A program made the position numbers and the translations under genes. The notes under the pieces were generated by a model. The model saw nothing but the letters and a program-made list of their open reading frames with translations, was not told where the DNA came from and searched no databases. DNA of 64,000 nucleotides, taken from assembly GCF_021728295.1 (NCBI RefSeq), contig NZ_JAKJXE010000007.1:248001-312000 (forward strand), given 5' to 3'. Below are positions 63,980 through 64,000 of the stretch, piece after piece. How positions within the stretch are numbered: position 1 is the first letter of the stretch; every line of letters begins with the position of its first letter. This DNA is from Pseudomonas petrae. GTDB taxonomy: Bacteria; Pseudomonadota; Gammaproteobacteria; Pseudomonadales; Pseudomonadaceae.

Positions 63980-64000
63980 ACATCAGTAAAACTACTTACT

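Overview
This is a high-GC chromosomal segment of a fluorescent-type Pseudomonas (P. fluorescens/syringae lineage). Three things point there: the gene content, the very frequent Pseudomonas REP-type intergenic repeats, and a backbone gene order that, from memory, matches the P. aeruginosa PA4842-PA4893 neighbourhood (gcbA, dsbD, aroQ, accBC, prmA, dusB-fis, purHD, retS, then urt/ure, osmE, a bacterioferritin, desT, ureEFG). No phage, plasmid, IS or CRISPR is visible.

Layout. 1-18.2 kb is housekeeping and signalling: a partial DUF2333 gene, the diguanylate cyclase GcbA, DsbD, AroQ, the acetyl-CoA carboxylase pair AccB-AccC, PrmA, a DUF3426 membrane protein, DusB-Fis, PurH, PurD, the hybrid sensor kinase RetS and a MarC-family protein. 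18.2-31.2 kb looks like accessory DNA set into that backbone. It holds three tandem diverged paralogs of unknown function, a split aerobic-type cobalamin locus (cobJ-cobI-cobH-cobG facing cobL-cbiD-cobK), and, in the divergent promoter interval of that locus, a duplicated and decaying candidate pore-toxin/immunity module. A HigB/HigA-like toxin-antitoxin pair follows. 31.3-34.2 kb is a copper-handling cluster (two DUF2946 proteins, a PCu(A)C chaperone, a PepSY membrane protein).

34.5-45.2 kb is the urea block: the ABC importer urtABCDE behind a good sigma-54 promoter, then ureD, ureA, two acetyltransferases, ureB and ureC. The nickel-insertion genes ureE, ureF, ureG and a HupE/UreJ permease lie 15 kb away at 60.0-62.5 kb. 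Importer, structural subunits and maturation factors together take up urea and hydrolyse it to ammonia, probably under nitrogen control. Between them are an inserted-looking pair of thioredoxin-fold proteins without a CxxC, flanked by a repeated 3' end of ureC; a histidine kinase; a chaperone island (cbpM-cbpA, an Hsp70-like protein); a six-unit tandem REP array; transporters; PsiF, OsmE, a bacterioferritin, AsmA; a small secreted repeat protein; and the TetR regulator DesT. An AGE-family sugar epimerase/isomerase ends the window.

The least explained parts are the three-paralog cluster (18.2-20.5 kb), the toxin/immunity decay zone (25.3-27.3 kb), the ureC-flanked thioredoxin-like segment (45.1-46.5 kb), the tandem REP array (51.0-51.6 kb) and the GPDRLI-repeat secreted peptide (58.55 kb).
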